This document shows positions 9,263 to 20,383 of a stretch of DNA of 64,000 bases, in pieces. Made by a program: the position numbers and the translations under genes. The notes under the pieces were generated by a model that worked only from the letters and a program-made list of their open reading frames with translations, was not told the origin of the DNA and made no database searches. The DNA is from Symsagittifera roscoffensis (taxonomy: Eukaryota; Xenacoelomorpha; Acoela; Convolutidae). How positions within the stretch are numbered: position 1 is the first letter of the stretch; every line of letters starts with the position of its first letter. The DNA lies in assembly GCF_963678635.1 (NCBI RefSeq), contig NC_087064.1:48655346-48719345 (forward strand), written 5' to 3'.

Positions 9263-11505
9263 AAGGGTCTCGGAATTGGACATGAACTGTTTTATACAAA
9301 CTTTCAGCTTCCCGGAATGTCTTGAGTTGAATTTAATTAAAACCAATTCGTTTTCAGATCATGAGAAGCTAGGAGTTGAGGAAAAGAGTTGATCCATCTT
9401 CGATGGAGATGATGACTTTTATCTTCTGAACAAAAACAATAGTAATATAATAAGCAAGTAGAAGCCCTGCTTTTAGGAGTGACCTTAAGTCTGGGGATAC
9501 TGAGACCCAGCCATGAGCTCACTATTCATGCATACAATTAGGTTAATTAGAGCGTTCTGATCGAAGCAGTGACGTTTTTTGTCGACCCGATGTTAGAAAG
9601 ATCGCCAAAAGAACTGACTTTGGCAGTGACGGTGAAAAGCATGTAGAGCTGTGTTTAGACTTTGGCCATTCGTTTTAGAACCTAGCTTTAGTTTCCGTCG
9701 ATATGTATTTCCGGGCGAATGTTACATTATTTGGGCGATTGTTACATAGACGTTTTTATGGCGCTCCTGAGTGGGCCTGTCAAAGGCATAAGACTATCAT
9801 GATCAGCAAACGTTTCAGCGACGAACCCTCCGCTCCGGGCTTATGCCCGATTTAGAGGCCTTATTGTCCTGTATTGTATTATGTGGAAGGTACCGACCCT
9901 CTACCTGGTACTAATTAGCTTTTTATTTTAGTTAAGACCAAAAATTCCGGGGGCCGGAGGGTTAGATGGGAAATCTAGAGCCCGCTTATCTCAAGGCCCT
10001 GGGACCAAAAACAATTGAAGAGAAGGCGTAAAACCGAGCAAAAATAGTGTATAACTAAGAAAAAACCAAAAACAACTTTAATTGAAAACAAAAAAGCAGT
10101 AAAAAATCCAAAAAAGATTAAAAACAGTAAAAAAGTGTAAAACGACAGTTCATATATTAATTCCAGGAGGGATGTGATCTGACCTTCCTATTGTTGTTGT
10201 TTCAGATTGATTTAAATCATTTTTGATCGAAAGATCGAGTGTTTTGGTGGCAAGTAAGGTACCATCCCTTAAGTGTTATTTGAGTATTTAGGCACATTAA
10301 TGACAAATTTGCCGGTGACCGGAGAGTAGAGTGGCAAGCTGACAGACCTGTTCCAGACTCAACAGAGGGCACCAGGGACAACCTTGACAACGACTGTTGG
10401 TTATCGTTGATACATTTTTAGTATCGTTCGGGTACTATTTCATTAAGACTTAAGTGGTGATGGCACAATTGGATCGGTCCGAGTGCACTCTCCATCGAAT
10501 GCGAATTCCCGAGTTAAGGGTTTTAATTCGGATATTTTGGTGCAAAGGAGGGTATATTAACATTGGTTATCAACTACTGATAAGTTATTATCCATATTAT
10601 ATATTACTTATCTGACATTTAGACCCGAGAAACAGCCCAATTTTGTAGAAAAATACCGATTCTCGACTAAACTGTCAACCCCAGAAGTTTTGTATATCCG
10701 AGCTTTTCCGAACAGCAAGAAGCTTCTGCGCAGTTTGAGTCCCTAACTAAAGAAACCGCGCGGAAAAAGACTCAGTAGAAGTTGGCGAAAATAAAATTTG
10801 TTTGATCAAAATTTTTGTAATTTACCGAATTTCGTCAATAAGTTTTGAGATTCGAGTTTTTGAGTTTTTAGAGTTTGAGTGATAAAATCTTTTAGGTAAG
10901 AACACTGCTAGCATAACGTGCTGGGTTGCTAGGGCAATTTTTGAGTGACTCTCCAAATAGCTCCGTGGATAAAGCTAGAGACTTAAAGATAGGAAAAGGA
11001 AGGAATCGGAGGGTCCAAATTTGATAATTTTTGGCCAAATTTTTGTTTCCAGACCTATTTTGGTCCGGTGTTTTGCATTATTACAGAGCCGTACAGGCCT
11101 ACTAAGCTCGTTTCAAGCATTTTTAGGCACTTTCAGTAAGAATTGCGGAAAAAGGCTCTGAGAACCTATATAGGTGGTGAAAAAAGGATACTTTAACGAA
11201 CGCGTTTCTGGTGATTTCTTAAAGACTAGCGAACCGATCTGAATAACTTTGGTATCATAAGTCGACGTTCACAATCACCTTCCTGGATCGCATCCGTTTA
11301 TAGGTTGATAACTTCAGAAAATATTTTTTTTTTAAATTTATTAGTTCGAAAGGTCCAAATTTTAGGGAACGCTCCGAGCGGCAGAAGTTTTTATAAAATC
11401 ACCTTTTTTCCTACTGGCAAGGATGACCAAGTCAACCAACTTAGTTTTAAGTAAGTTAGACTGCAATCGGAGGCTTTACAGCGGTGAAATTATCTTTTTT
11501 CGTGA

Positions 11506-12380
11506 CTTTTGGGGAGCCCTCCGAAGTCAGCTAAGACCCTTAGCAACCCTCCGGAGTCAGCTAAGCCCCCTAGCAATTTTCTTTAGCGGAAATTTATCAC
11601 GTAACCCTCCGCGACCATTAAAAAAACCCCCAGAGTGAATTAGACTTGTTTTGATTCTTTTTGAGACTAGTTGGAGACCCCTTTAGGCGAAATTTAAAAC
11701 ATTTAGAATTTTGAGGGTATCCTCCGAAGCAAAGCTGATTTGATAAACCCTGATTTGATAAGTCTGAAGCGGTAAAGTGATACTGATTAAAAAAATCGCT
11801 GTCACCTCTAGGGTTTTCTTATCTAGTTATCAATTGTGTTTTGTGTGTTAGTTATCATATCTTGTTAAAATTCGTGATACGGTTACACTATGTGATAGAG
11901 TGGAATTATTAATTTTTGAACACTGTGTGTAACCTTAGCTAAGTCACTAGTAGCATCTCCAAGAGATTGAAGGGATATTTTTGATATTGAAGGAGTTGAG
12001 TGAGCAGGCTTGAGCAAATACTTTTTTCGAATTTAAGTTTGGAACTTTTGCATTGCCGTCAAAACCCCAGAGTGAATTAAGCTTGTTTTGATTCTTTTTG
12101 AGATTAGTTGGAGACCCCTTTAGGCGAAATTTAAAACATTTAGAATTTTGAGGGTACCCTCCGAAGCAACCCTCCGGAGCAACTTAAGCATTTTATTGAC
12201 CCTCCTTAGTGAATTTAGGGGGACCCTCCGAAGCAACTTAGGTGTTTAAGGACCCTCCGAGGTAACCCTCCGGAGTATGCTAAGTGTCTTGACAACCCTC
12301 CGAAGTAACCCTACGGAGTGACTTAAGCCCTTTAACAACCCTCCTTAGTGAAAGTCTGGAGGTACCCACCGGGACAATTT
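11506..12380 (+). repeat. CCCTCCGAAG/CCCTCCGGAG minisatellite blocks
   Basis: Irregular copies of a core close to CCCTCCGAAGCAAC (variants CCCTCCGGAGTCAGC and CCCTCCTTAGTG) occur at 11516-11600 and 12155-12365, separated by 30-70 bases of A+T-rich filler such as CTTAAG or GTGTTTAAGG. Between the blocks a roughly 105-bp segment beginning CCCAGAGTGAATTA (11628 and again 12062) is duplicated, flanking the first LTR-like repeat. Spacing is too irregular for a coding or CRISPR interpretation. Confidence 0.7.
11747..12063 (+). repeat. LTR/leader-like repeat, copy 1 (of 3)
   Basis: About 315 bp beginning TTTGATAAGTCTGAAGCGG and ending TTGCATTGCCGTCAAAA. Near-identical copies lie at about 12991-13303 and 15192-15505. 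In the two later copies it directly precedes the gag start codon, so it is the leader or LTR part of the family-A element. This first copy is solitary and is followed by minisatellite instead of gag. Confidence 0.7.
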
Positions 12381-12616
12381 AAACATCCTTAGATATCCTC
12401 TTAAGGTCTAAATAGAAGGTCGACTACTCACGAGGCGTGTATATTAGGAGAAAAGTGGCCGATTTCACCCGGAGATTCGCGACTTACTTTGGATTCTAGA
12501 TCGGGTTCACCAAAAGTATCCGAACAATTTTTTTTGATCGTGATTTTGGTTGTGTGATTGCCTTGAGCTACTGAATAGGAAGGCTCGGGCAATCCGGGAA
12601 CACAAAAAAGAAGACC

Positions 12617-13326
12617 TCGGTGAGTGTATTAGATAAGACACACTCACTTGAGAAGACAAAGTTGTTCCCTACTCTCATGCACTTGGGACTGTCGGGGGGG
12701 GGGGGGGGGGGTGGGAGAGCTTTTGCTTAGACTCTAAATATTTTCGATCAAGAGGTTGCCTTCAACTACGTAGTAGGACAGTTTGAGCAATCGCAGGACA
12801 CTTAAAAGAAGACTTCGGTGAGTGTATTAGACTAGACACACTCACTTGAGAAGACACTTTCCTGGGCGTCGCTCTTTTGGAGTGTTCCAATCGAGGGAAG
12901 TCTTTTTCTTTAAGACTAAGTTTTAATTTTCTGTTACTGAAACCATTACTGCTCTTATAGAAATAATTGTTTAGTTTTAAACGAAGCAGTCATTTGATAA
13001 GTCTGAAGCGGTAAAGTGATACTGAACAAAAAGATCGCTGTCACCTATAGGGTTTTCTTATCTAGTTATCAATTGTGTTTTGTGTGTTAGTTATAATATC
13101 TTGTTAAATTTCGTGATACGGTTACACTATGTGATAGAGTGGAATTATTAATTTTTGAACACTGTGTGTAACCTTAGCTGAGTCACTAGTAGTATCTCCA
13201 AGAGATTGAAGAGATATTTTTGATATTGAAGGAGTTGAGTGAGCAGGCTTGAGCAAGTCCTTTTTTCGAATTTAAATTTGGAACTTGTGCATTGCCGTCA
13301 AAATAAATTATTCTTTATCACGATAC
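12617..13326 (+). repeat. Family-A LTR/leader region, copy 2, with 18-G tract
   Basis: Repeated sequence upstream of gag copy 1. It has two internal direct repeats about 200 bp apart, each containing GAAGAC..TCGGTGAGTGTATTAG followed by ACACACTCACTTGAGAAGACA. This forms a short stem (TGAGTGT/ACACTCA), a possible LTR transcription or processing signal. A run of 18 G occurs at about 12694-12711. The TTTGATAAGTCTGAAG repeat at 12991-13303 follows, then the gag ATG at 13327. I cannot fix exact LTR ends because no clean 3' LTR partner is visible. Confidence 0.6.
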
Positions 13327-14845
13327 ATGCAGCGTAGAGACTCGCTGGCAGAAGTAACTAAGATTCCCAGGCTGAGCATGGGAAGCACGCGGAGGTTTAA
13401 ATCACGGCGTAGCCAATCCTCGATTAGTAGCATCACGGACGTTTCCCTTGTGAAGCAGCAAGTGAAGGTCATAGTGTTCTTTCAGTGAGCGGAAAGACAC
13501 TAACAAGTGAGAAGAATCGAGATGGTGTTGAGGAGTGGGACACCGAGGCCGGGGCGGCTAAAGTGACGCCAACTGATCCCTTGGATGAACGGAAGCAGAC
13601 ACTAATCCGATCCGACCACCACCAAGGAGGACCCAGAAGAGCCTGGCGAGGAACTTGAGCCGGAAGAAACCGAGGAAACCCAAGAGATCTCGGAGCGTTC
13701 CGAGGTCGGAATACGAGAGCAACTATTGTTATCAAAAACCTCAAAATTCGAGACCAAGATCAATAGTCGGAGAAAGGAGCAATCCTTTCTAGTCAAGCAG
13801 GGCAAGAATGCGATGATGTCAAGCATAATTCCGAGGGAAGAGCAACCAAGTTAAAAGCGAAAAGAAGCTTCAAGACGAAGTACGATGAACGCATGAAGTC
13901 GCTCCGAACTGATGGATTGTCCTTTGGATATGACGGTCCGGGGCTCACGCACTCGGCATTGGACTTGACACCTAGCCCGAGACAGGAGAAGAGCAAGAAA
14001 GCATTGTCTGACTCGCCAACTAGACCAATGTTAGACGGGATAACGATGGGAGCGTCGTCGACTTACGACAGGCTGATGATGTCGATGGGCACACAGAAGG
14101 GTGGTGCACCGTCTAGTACCAGGATGCAACCTCAATTGACGTCATCGTCTCTGGGTCTTACCCCAGTGCTGGGAACGCCTAGCGACTTGAGTGACATGTT
14201 TGCCGGTGTAATGACAGGCCTTGAAGAACTCCGACATGACATGAGCAAGAGAATGGATCGAGTTGAAGAAAGGGCGCAAAAAGGCCACGAAAGATTGAGA
14301 GACGAGCTGAGCGACGTGAAGTTACGAGCGAGAAGTGATCAGGCCCAGCTGATTCGGGACACCGATCAATGCCTAGCGGGAAACTCGGCGCTGGTAAAAA
14401 GGAGTCACAAGAAAGAGACATTAAGACGACGAAAAAGATTGAGCGATTATTGAACGATCACGGCAACACTAACGCTCATACGATGACTAGCCTGGAGAAG
14501 AGATTAGATGCCAAAGCTGACCTTATGATGCGGAAGCTTGATGAGATCTTGAAGCGGCAACCGGGACGATCGTCACGCTCCAACGGATGACGGAGGCGAA
14601 GCCCGCAGTCGTGCAGTGGCCCTGTCGAAATCTAGAACCAGCTTTGAGTGTAACCATAGGGAGAGACCCAGGTCAGCCCCGTCGAGGGCGGGTCGGACAA
14701 ATCCCACCCCTCCAGAAGCGGAAGCGACGTCGGGAGCACAGTCACCGACAGTGCCCCAAGTCATATCGGTGCCAGATCTGACTACCATCTCGCAGGAAAC
14801 CACGATGAACGCCTCAATGCTTGAGCCCTTGAATAGATCTCTTAA
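13327..14845 (+). pseudogene. Family-A gag, copy 1 (truncated)
   Basis: Gag builds the virus-like particle of the retrotransposon. ATG at 13327 begins MQRRDSLAEVTKIPRL and is conserved in the copy at 15529. The first frame breaks after about 53 codons (TGA at 13486-13488). A glutamate-rich segment follows (EEPGEELEPEETEETQEISE), then frame 3 from 13893 with SSTYDRLMMSMGTQKGG and a coiled-coil-like stretch (MDRVEERAQKGHERLRDEL). A frame change near 14390 leads to KTTKKIERLLNDHGNTNAH. At about 14846 gag stops and the sequence jumps back into the LTR/leader repeat (ACACTCACTTGAGAAGAC), so capsid and nucleocapsid parts are missing here. Confidence 0.7.
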
Positions 14846-15528
14846 GCAGACACTCACTTGAGAAGACAAAGTTGTTCCCTAATCTCGTGCACTTGGAACT
14901 GTCGGGGGGGGGGGGGGGAGCTTTTGCATAGACTCTAAATATTTTCGATCAAGAGGTTGCCTTGAACTAGGTAGTAGGACAGCTCGGGCAATCGCAGGAC
15001 ACTTAAAAGAAGACTTCGGTGAGTGTATTGGACAAGACACACTCACTTGAGAAGACACTTTCCTGGGCTTCGCTTTTTTGGAGTGTTCCAATCGAGGGAA
15101 GTCTTTTTCTTTAGGACTAAGTTTTAATTATCTGTTACTGAAACCATCACTGCTCTTTTATAAATTATTATTTAATTTTAAATGAAGCAGTGATTTGATA
15201 AATCTGAAGCGGTAAAGTGATACTGAACGAAAAGATCGCTGTCATCTATAGGGTTTTCTTATCTAGTTATCGATTGTGTTTTGTGTGTTAGTTATAATAT
15301 CTTGTTAAATTTCGTGATACGGTTACACTATGTGATAGAGTGGAATTATTAATATTTGAACACTGTGTGTAACCGTAGCTGAGTCACTAGTAGCATCTCC
15401 AAGAGATTGAAGGGATATTTTTGATATTGAAGGAGTTGAGTGAGCAGGCTTGAGCAAATACTTTTTTCGAATTTAAGTTTAGAACTTGTGCATTGCCGTC
15501 AAAATAAATTTTTTTTTTATCACGAGAC
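14846..15528 (+). repeat. Family-A LTR/leader region, copy 3, with 15-G tract
   Basis: A second copy of the 12645-13326 region, sharing the ACACTCACTTGAGAAGAC start, the G run (15 G at about 14904-14918), the TTTGATAAATCTGAAGCGG repeat (15192-15505) and the sequence leading into the gag ATG at 15529. The distance between the two gag ATGs is 2202 bases, which gives the tandem offset. Confidence 0.7.
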
Positions 15529-16019
15529 ATGCAGCGTAGAGACTCGCTGGCAGAAGTAACTAAGATTCCCAGGCTGAGCACGGGAAGCACGCGGAGGTTT
15601 AAATCACGGCGTAGCCAATCCTCGATTAGTAGCATCACGGACGTTTCGTTTGTGAAGCAGCAAGTGAAGGTCATAGTGTTCTTTCAGTGAGCGGAAAGAC
15701 ACTAAGAAGTGAGAAGAATCGAGATGGTGTTGAGGAGCGGGACACCGAGGCCGGGGAGGCTAAATTGACGCCAACTGATCCCTTCGAGGAACGGAAGCAG
15801 ACACTAATCCGACCCGACCATCACCAACGAGGACCCGGAAGAGCCTGGTGAGGAACTTGAGCCGGAAGAAACCGAGGAAACCCAAGAGATCTCGGAGCGT
15901 TCCGAGGTCGGAATACGAGAGGAACTATTGTTATCAAAAACCTCAAAATTCGAGACCAAGATCAATAGTCGGAGAAAAGAGCAATCCTTTCTAGTCAAGC
16001 AGGGCAAGAATGCGATGAA
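15529..16019 (+). pseudogene. Family-A gag, copy 2, N-terminal fragment
   Basis: Repeats the gag start of 13327 (MQRRDSLAEVTKIPRLS) and the glutamate-rich segment. At about 16014-16020, within GATGA, it jumps into a 40-bp piece from the end of the protease gene (encoding SDQFILGQDFGW) and then into mid-gag. It is the left edge of a tandem duplication. Confidence 0.7.
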
Positions 16020-17614
16020 GTCCGACCAGTTCATCCTAGGGCAAGATTTTGGATGGATAGTCCTTTGGATATGACGCTCCGGGGCTCACGCACTCGGACA
16101 TGGAATTGACAACTAGCCCGAGACAGGAGAAGAGCAAGAAAGCGTTGTCTGACTCGCACACTAAACCAATGTTAGACGGGATAACGATGGGAGCGTCGTC
16201 GACTTACGACAGGCTGATGATGTCGATGGGCACAGAGAAGGGTAGTGCATCGTCGAGTACCAGGCTGCAACCTCAATTGACGTCATCGTCTCTGGGTCGT
16301 TTCCCAGTGCTGGGAACGCCTAGCGACTTAAGTGCCATGTTTGCCGGTGTAATGACAGGCCTTGAAGAACTCCGATATGACATGAGGAAGAAAATGGATC
16401 GAGTTGAAGAAAGGGCACAAAAAAGCCATGAAAGATTGAGAGAAGAGCTGATGTTGGCTACTTTATCGACAAGGGCTCATAATGAAATATGGACCGAAAT
16501 GCTTCTTCTGTAACTTTGAGGGAAATTTCAAGTCGGATTGCACTCAATTCTGGGATGCAGTGGCGGACGCGAAGCATCCCCGCTATGAGGAGGCGCTTTT
16601 GGGCGTCAAGGCAAGTCGAGCCTGCCTAATGAATGAAGCCGAATTACGGAAGAAAGAGGTGACAACAGGCACCTTCACATTCAAGAAGGTAAAGAATTTA
16701 CCTGATAAGGCGATTGCCTCGAGCCTGGAGGCAGAGTCAGTCGTGGCGCTCAAAGTGGACAATGGCCTAGCGGCACGGACCGCATTACAGAATATTCAAC
16801 AAGAATTGGTCATCAAAGGGGTTGAGCAGTGGGTAAGGTCAAAATTAGAGAATACAGAGCTGCGCGAGAAACTTGACATTCTAGGAGGATCGACAAAGGA
16901 AGAGGACAACCAGGAACCCAGGAAGCAGGGCCTAAAGTTGAATGTCTACTCGGTAAACACCTTCGGCATGAAAAGAGAGGGGACGAAAATAATGTCGATT
17001 ATATTGGGTTGGGCGCGGGCCAACAGGTGGTGAAGAACTTGAGAGGGCCGTCCGAGATCACGGCGGTACACCTGGATATCTACGCCGACTACCTTAGAAA
17101 GAAAGACCCCAAACTGGATTCCAGGGCAGTGAGAGCGTTACTCGCAACAGGTGGTCCGAGGCTAATGGGAAAAGATGGGCACTACATTGAGGTTTATGGC
17201 CCATACCCAACTCTCATGAACGTGAACGGCATAAATAATTACACTAAAGCTCTCGTGACCGTTGCAGGTGACCAGGAATGGGACACAACGCCATGCTCAA
17301 ACAAGACGCAGTCCACATAGGCTGTGAAGCCGATCTGGCAGCGCATGTACTGGACGTGCAGGGTGTACAATTTTTCGTGAAGGGACTATTAGACACCGGA
17401 GGGTCATGCCTGTGAGCACTTGGACCGACATGGGTTTTGATAGGTCAGATCTGGTTCCGACTAACATCAGACTGGCAGCGGGTAATCAGGGTGCAATATA
17501 CGTGACCGGAAGGATTATCATCTCATTGCAGCTAGGAGGGAGATATCTCTGGATGATATTGCTGGTTGTCGAAAATCTTGACCAGTTAGTCAACACAAAC
17601 TGGTCAAGTGATGA
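16020..17614 (+). repeat. Tandem duplication unit 1: mid-gag, nucleocapsid, protease (internally deleted)
   Basis: This unit is repeated with an exact offset of 1595 bases (16100 matches 17695), beginning at the same protease-to-gag junction. It encodes mid-gag (16100-16451), then jumps to the nucleocapsid at about 16452, missing about 1.1 kb that unit 2 retains. The nucleocapsid frame (16482-17033) has CFFCNFEGNFKSDC, where the zinc His of unit 2 is replaced by Asn. The protease (17321-17660) has LLDTG but lacks ten bases of the DTGAVIRVMP codons (near 17400), which shifts the frame. This copy is therefore doubly inactive. Confidence 0.75.
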
Positions 17615-18587
17615 GTCCGACCAGTTCATCCTAGGACAAGATTTTGGATGGATAGTCCTTTGGATATGACGCTCCGGGGCTCACGCACTCGGACATGGAA
17701 TTGACAACTAGCCCGAGACAGGAGAAGAGCAAGAAAGCGTTGTCTGACTCGCACACTAAACCAATGTTAGACGGGATAACGATGGGAGCGTCGTCGACTT
17801 ACGACAGGCTGATGATGTCGATGGGCACAGAGAAGGGTAGTGCATCGTCGAGTACCAGGCTGCAACCTCAATTGACGTCATCGTCTCTGGGTCGTTTCCC
17901 AGTGCTGGGAACGCCTAGCGACTTAAGTGCCATGTTTGCCGGTGTAATGACAGGCCTAGAAGAACTCCGATATGACATGAGGAAGAGAATGGATCGAGTT
18001 GAAGAAAGGGCACAAAAAGGCCATGAAAGATTGAGAGAAGAGCTGACCGACGTGAAGTTACAAGCGAGAAGTGATCAGGCCCAGCTGATTCGGGACACCG
18101 ATCAAAGCCTAGCGGGAAACTCGGCGCTGGTAAAAAGGAGTCACAAGAAAGAGACATTAAGACGACGAGAGAGATTGAGCGATTATTGAACGATCACGGC
18201 AACACTAACGCTCATACTATGACTAGCCTGGAGAAGAGATTAGATGTCAAAGCTGACCTTATGATGCGGAAGCTTGATGAGATCTTGAATAGTGGCAACC
18301 GGGAGGATCGTCACGCTCCAACGGATGACTCACGCCAAACGACTGACTGAGGCGAAGTCCGCGGTTGTGCAGGGGCCCTGTCGAGATCTAGAACCAGCTT
18401 TGAGTGTAACCATAGGGAGAGACCAGGTCAGCTCCGTCGAGGGCGGGTCGGACAAATCCCGCCCCTCCAGAAGCTGAAGCGACGTCGGGGGCACAGTCAC
18501 CGACAATGCCCCAAGTCAGATCTCTCCAAGAAACAGGAATGCAGCGCACTGACAAGCAACCTAGAGGGCAAGACCTTAAGCTGTGTA
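17615..18587 (+). pseudogene. Family-A gag, copy 3, N-terminal and coiled-coil region
   Basis: Starts at the chimeric junction (ILGQDFGW of protease joined to gag near 17657). Frame 1 from 17695 to 18189 reads MELTTSPRQEKSKKALSDSH, SSTYDRLMMSMGTEKGSASS and the coiled-coil-like MDRVEERAQKGHERLREEL, then shifts frame near 18130 as in copy 1. 18190-18587 continues with NHGNTN-type sequence in another frame and ends with the junction to the capsid region. It is colinear with copy 1 but carries a small insertion near 18290. Confidence 0.65.
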
Positions 18588-19169
18588 ATGGCAAAAAGGA
18601 CTAATGAAAGAGACAGCGCTCGCAAAATATTCGGTATCTTGCTGAACCGCTTCGGCTCGGGTGTACCGAGGCATCAAGCTATGGTGAAGTTTGAAAAGGG
18701 GCGTCAAAGAGATGACAAATCCATAGACAAGTTTTTGGATGACCTCGAGTTACTGAGAAGGAGAAGCAATCCCGATGAGAAGATATCGGAACGGAACTTG
18801 GCTATTGCCTCAAAGTTCACAGATGGAGTAAAAAGTGATGAGCTAAAAACCATGTTGGCCACACACTTCACCCTATCGCCAGATCAAGTGCCCACGCCCG
18901 ATGATTTGCGCAAAGAGTCGCGTGAGTATTTGCTCATTAAACCAAGGGCGCAAAATCGTTACAGCAATTACGGCAACTACAGTGGAACGAATACTGGCGC
19001 GAATTCAAGTTGGTACAGAACTCGGGACGAAATGGATAAGAAGAGGTCCTGTGCGAGTTGTGGTTCGATGGACCACCACTTTTTGGCCTGTTCTACTTAC
19101 AAACAAAATATGAAGATGATAGGCTACTTTCTCGACGATGTTGGCTACTTTATCGACAAGGGCTCATAA
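18588..19169 (+). CDS. Family-A gag: capsid C-terminal domain and first CCHC knuckle
   Basis: 193 codons open. It encodes a retrotransposon capsid C-terminal region (SIDKFLDDLELLRRRSNPDE, LAIASKFTDGVKSDELKTML) and the nucleocapsid motif CASCGSMDHHFLAC, a standard C-x2-C-x4-H-x4-C zinc knuckle that binds RNA. A short repeat GYFLDDVGYFIDKGS precedes the stop at 19167-19169. Immediately after, the frame +1 relative to this one carries the second knuckle, so a one-base change probably split a single gag. The ATG at 18588 is simply the first in frame and is not the natural start. Confidence 0.75.
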   Translation: MAKRTNERDSARKIFGILLNRFGSGVPRHQAMVKFEKGRQRDDKSIDKFLDDLELLRRRSNPDEKISERNLAIASKFTDGVKSDELKTMLATHFTLSPDQVPTPDDLRKESREYLLIKPRAQNRYSNYGNYSGTNTGANSSWYRTRDEMDKKRSCASCGSMDHHFLACSTYKQNMKMIGYFLDDVGYFIDKGS

Positions 19170-20002
19170 TGAAATATGGACCGAGATGCTTCTTCTGTAA
19201 CTTTGAGGGACATTTCAAGTCGGATTGCACTCAATTCTGGGATGCAGTGGCAGACGCGAAGCATCCCCGCTATGAGGAGGCGCTTTTGGGGGTCAAGGCA
19301 AGTCGAGTCTGCCTAATGAATGAAGCCGAATCACGGAAGAAAGAGGTGACAACAGGCACCTTCACATTCGAGAAGGTAAAGAATTTACCTGATGAGGCGA
19401 TTGCCTCGAGCCTGGAGGCAGAGGCAGTCGTGGTGCTCAAAGTGGACAATGGCCTAGCGGCACGGACCGCATTACAGAATATTCAACAAGAATTGGCCAC
19501 CAAAGGGGTTGAGCAGTGGGTAAGGTCAAAATGAGAGAATACAGAGCTGCGCGAGAAACTTGACATTCTAGGAGGATCGACGAAGAAAGAGGACAACCAG
19601 GAACCCAGGAAGCAGGGCCTAAAGTTGAATGTCTACTCGGTAAACACCTTCGGCATGAAAAGAGAGGGGACGAAAATAATGTCGATTATATTGGGCGCGG
19701 GCCATCAGGTGGTGAAGAACTTGAGAGGGCCGTCCGAGATCACGGCGGTACACCTGGATATCTACGCCGACTACCTTAGAAAGAAAGACCCCAAACTGGA
19801 TTCCAGGGCAGTGAGAGCGTTACTCGCAACAGGTGGTCCGAGGCTAATGGGAAAAGATGGGCACTACATTGAGGTTTATGGCCCATACCCAACTCTCATG
19901 AACGTGAACGGCATAAATAATTACACTAAAGCTCTCGTGACCGTTGCAGGTGACCAGGAATGGGACACAACGCCATGCTCAAACAAGACGCAGTCCACAT
20001 AG
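19142..20002 (+). pseudogene. Family-A gag C-terminus with second CCHC knuckle
   Basis: Frame 2 reads MKYGPRCFFCNFEGHFKSDC, a perfect C-x2-C-x4-H-x4-C knuckle. It continues through FWDAVADAKHPRYEEALLGV, an in-frame TGA at 19532-19534, then LNVYSVNTFGMKREGTKIMS, AVHLDIYADYLRKKDPKLDS and GPYPTLMNVNGINNYTKAL to TAG at 20000-20002. It overlaps the protease frame by about 43 bases in the -1 frame; the same overlap exists in unit 1 (17280-17320), which fits a gag-pro frameshift. Apart from the TGA the frame is intact. Confidence 0.7.
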
Positions 20003-20382
20003 GCTGTGAAGCCGATCTGGCAGCGCATGTACTGGACGTGCAGGGTGTACAATTTTTCGTGAAGGGACTATTAGACACCGGAGCAGTGATCAGGGTCATG
20101 CCTGTGAGCACTTGGACCGACATGAGTTTTGATAGGTCGGATCTGGTTCCGACTAACATCAGACTGGCAGCGGGTAATCAGGGTGCAATATACGTGACCG
20201 GAAGGACCTCTATCATCTCATTGCAGCTAGGAGGGAGACATCTCTGGATGAGTTTCCTGGTTGTCGAAAATCTTGACCAGTTAGTCAAGACAAACTGGTC
20301 AAGTGATGAGTCCGACCAGTTCATCCTAGGACAAGTTTTTGTGCGCAACTTCGATGTTCAGATTGACCTCAACGACGGTTGA
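19960..20382 (+). CDS. Family-A retropepsin (aspartic protease)
   Basis: The retroelement protease cleaves Gag-Pol. The 140-codon frame contains FFVKGLLDTGAVIRVMP with the catalytic DTGA. GAIYVTGRTSIISLQLGG follows, and SDQFILGQVFVRNFDVQIDL lies near the C-terminus, the equivalent of the hydrophobic-Leu-Gly motif. It begins inside the end of gag in the -1 frame and ends at TGA 20380-20382; pol resumes in frame 3 right after. The catalytic site looks intact here, unlike in the duplicate at 17394. Confidence 0.8.
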   Translation: MGHNAMLKQDAVHIGCEADLAAHVLDVQGVQFFVKGLLDTGAVIRVMPVSTWTDMSFDRSDLVPTNIRLAAGNQGAIYVTGRTSIISLQLGGRHLWMSFLVVENLDQLVKTNWSSDESDQFILGQVFVRNFDVQIDLNDG

Positions 20383-20383
20383 T

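Larger units (their letters stand above)
8802..11505. other. Non-coding stretch with perfect hairpins
   Basis: No supported gene. The first part (8800-9300) holds three perfect inverted repeats listed separately. 9300-9560 has an open frame on the plus strand (9099-9392), but it crosses the hairpins and lacks coding character. 9560-11500 is A+T-rich, with short poly-A/poly-T runs and no recognisable element; some may be 3' untranslated or LTR sequence of the adjoining family-A material. Confidence 0.5.

Noticed and set aside
9099-9392. 97-codon plus-strand frame
   Set aside because: It spans two perfect hairpins and has no coding character.
11506-12380. CRISPR-like array
   Set aside because: Spacing is irregular, spacers are not unique, and the DNA is eukaryotic; it is a minisatellite.
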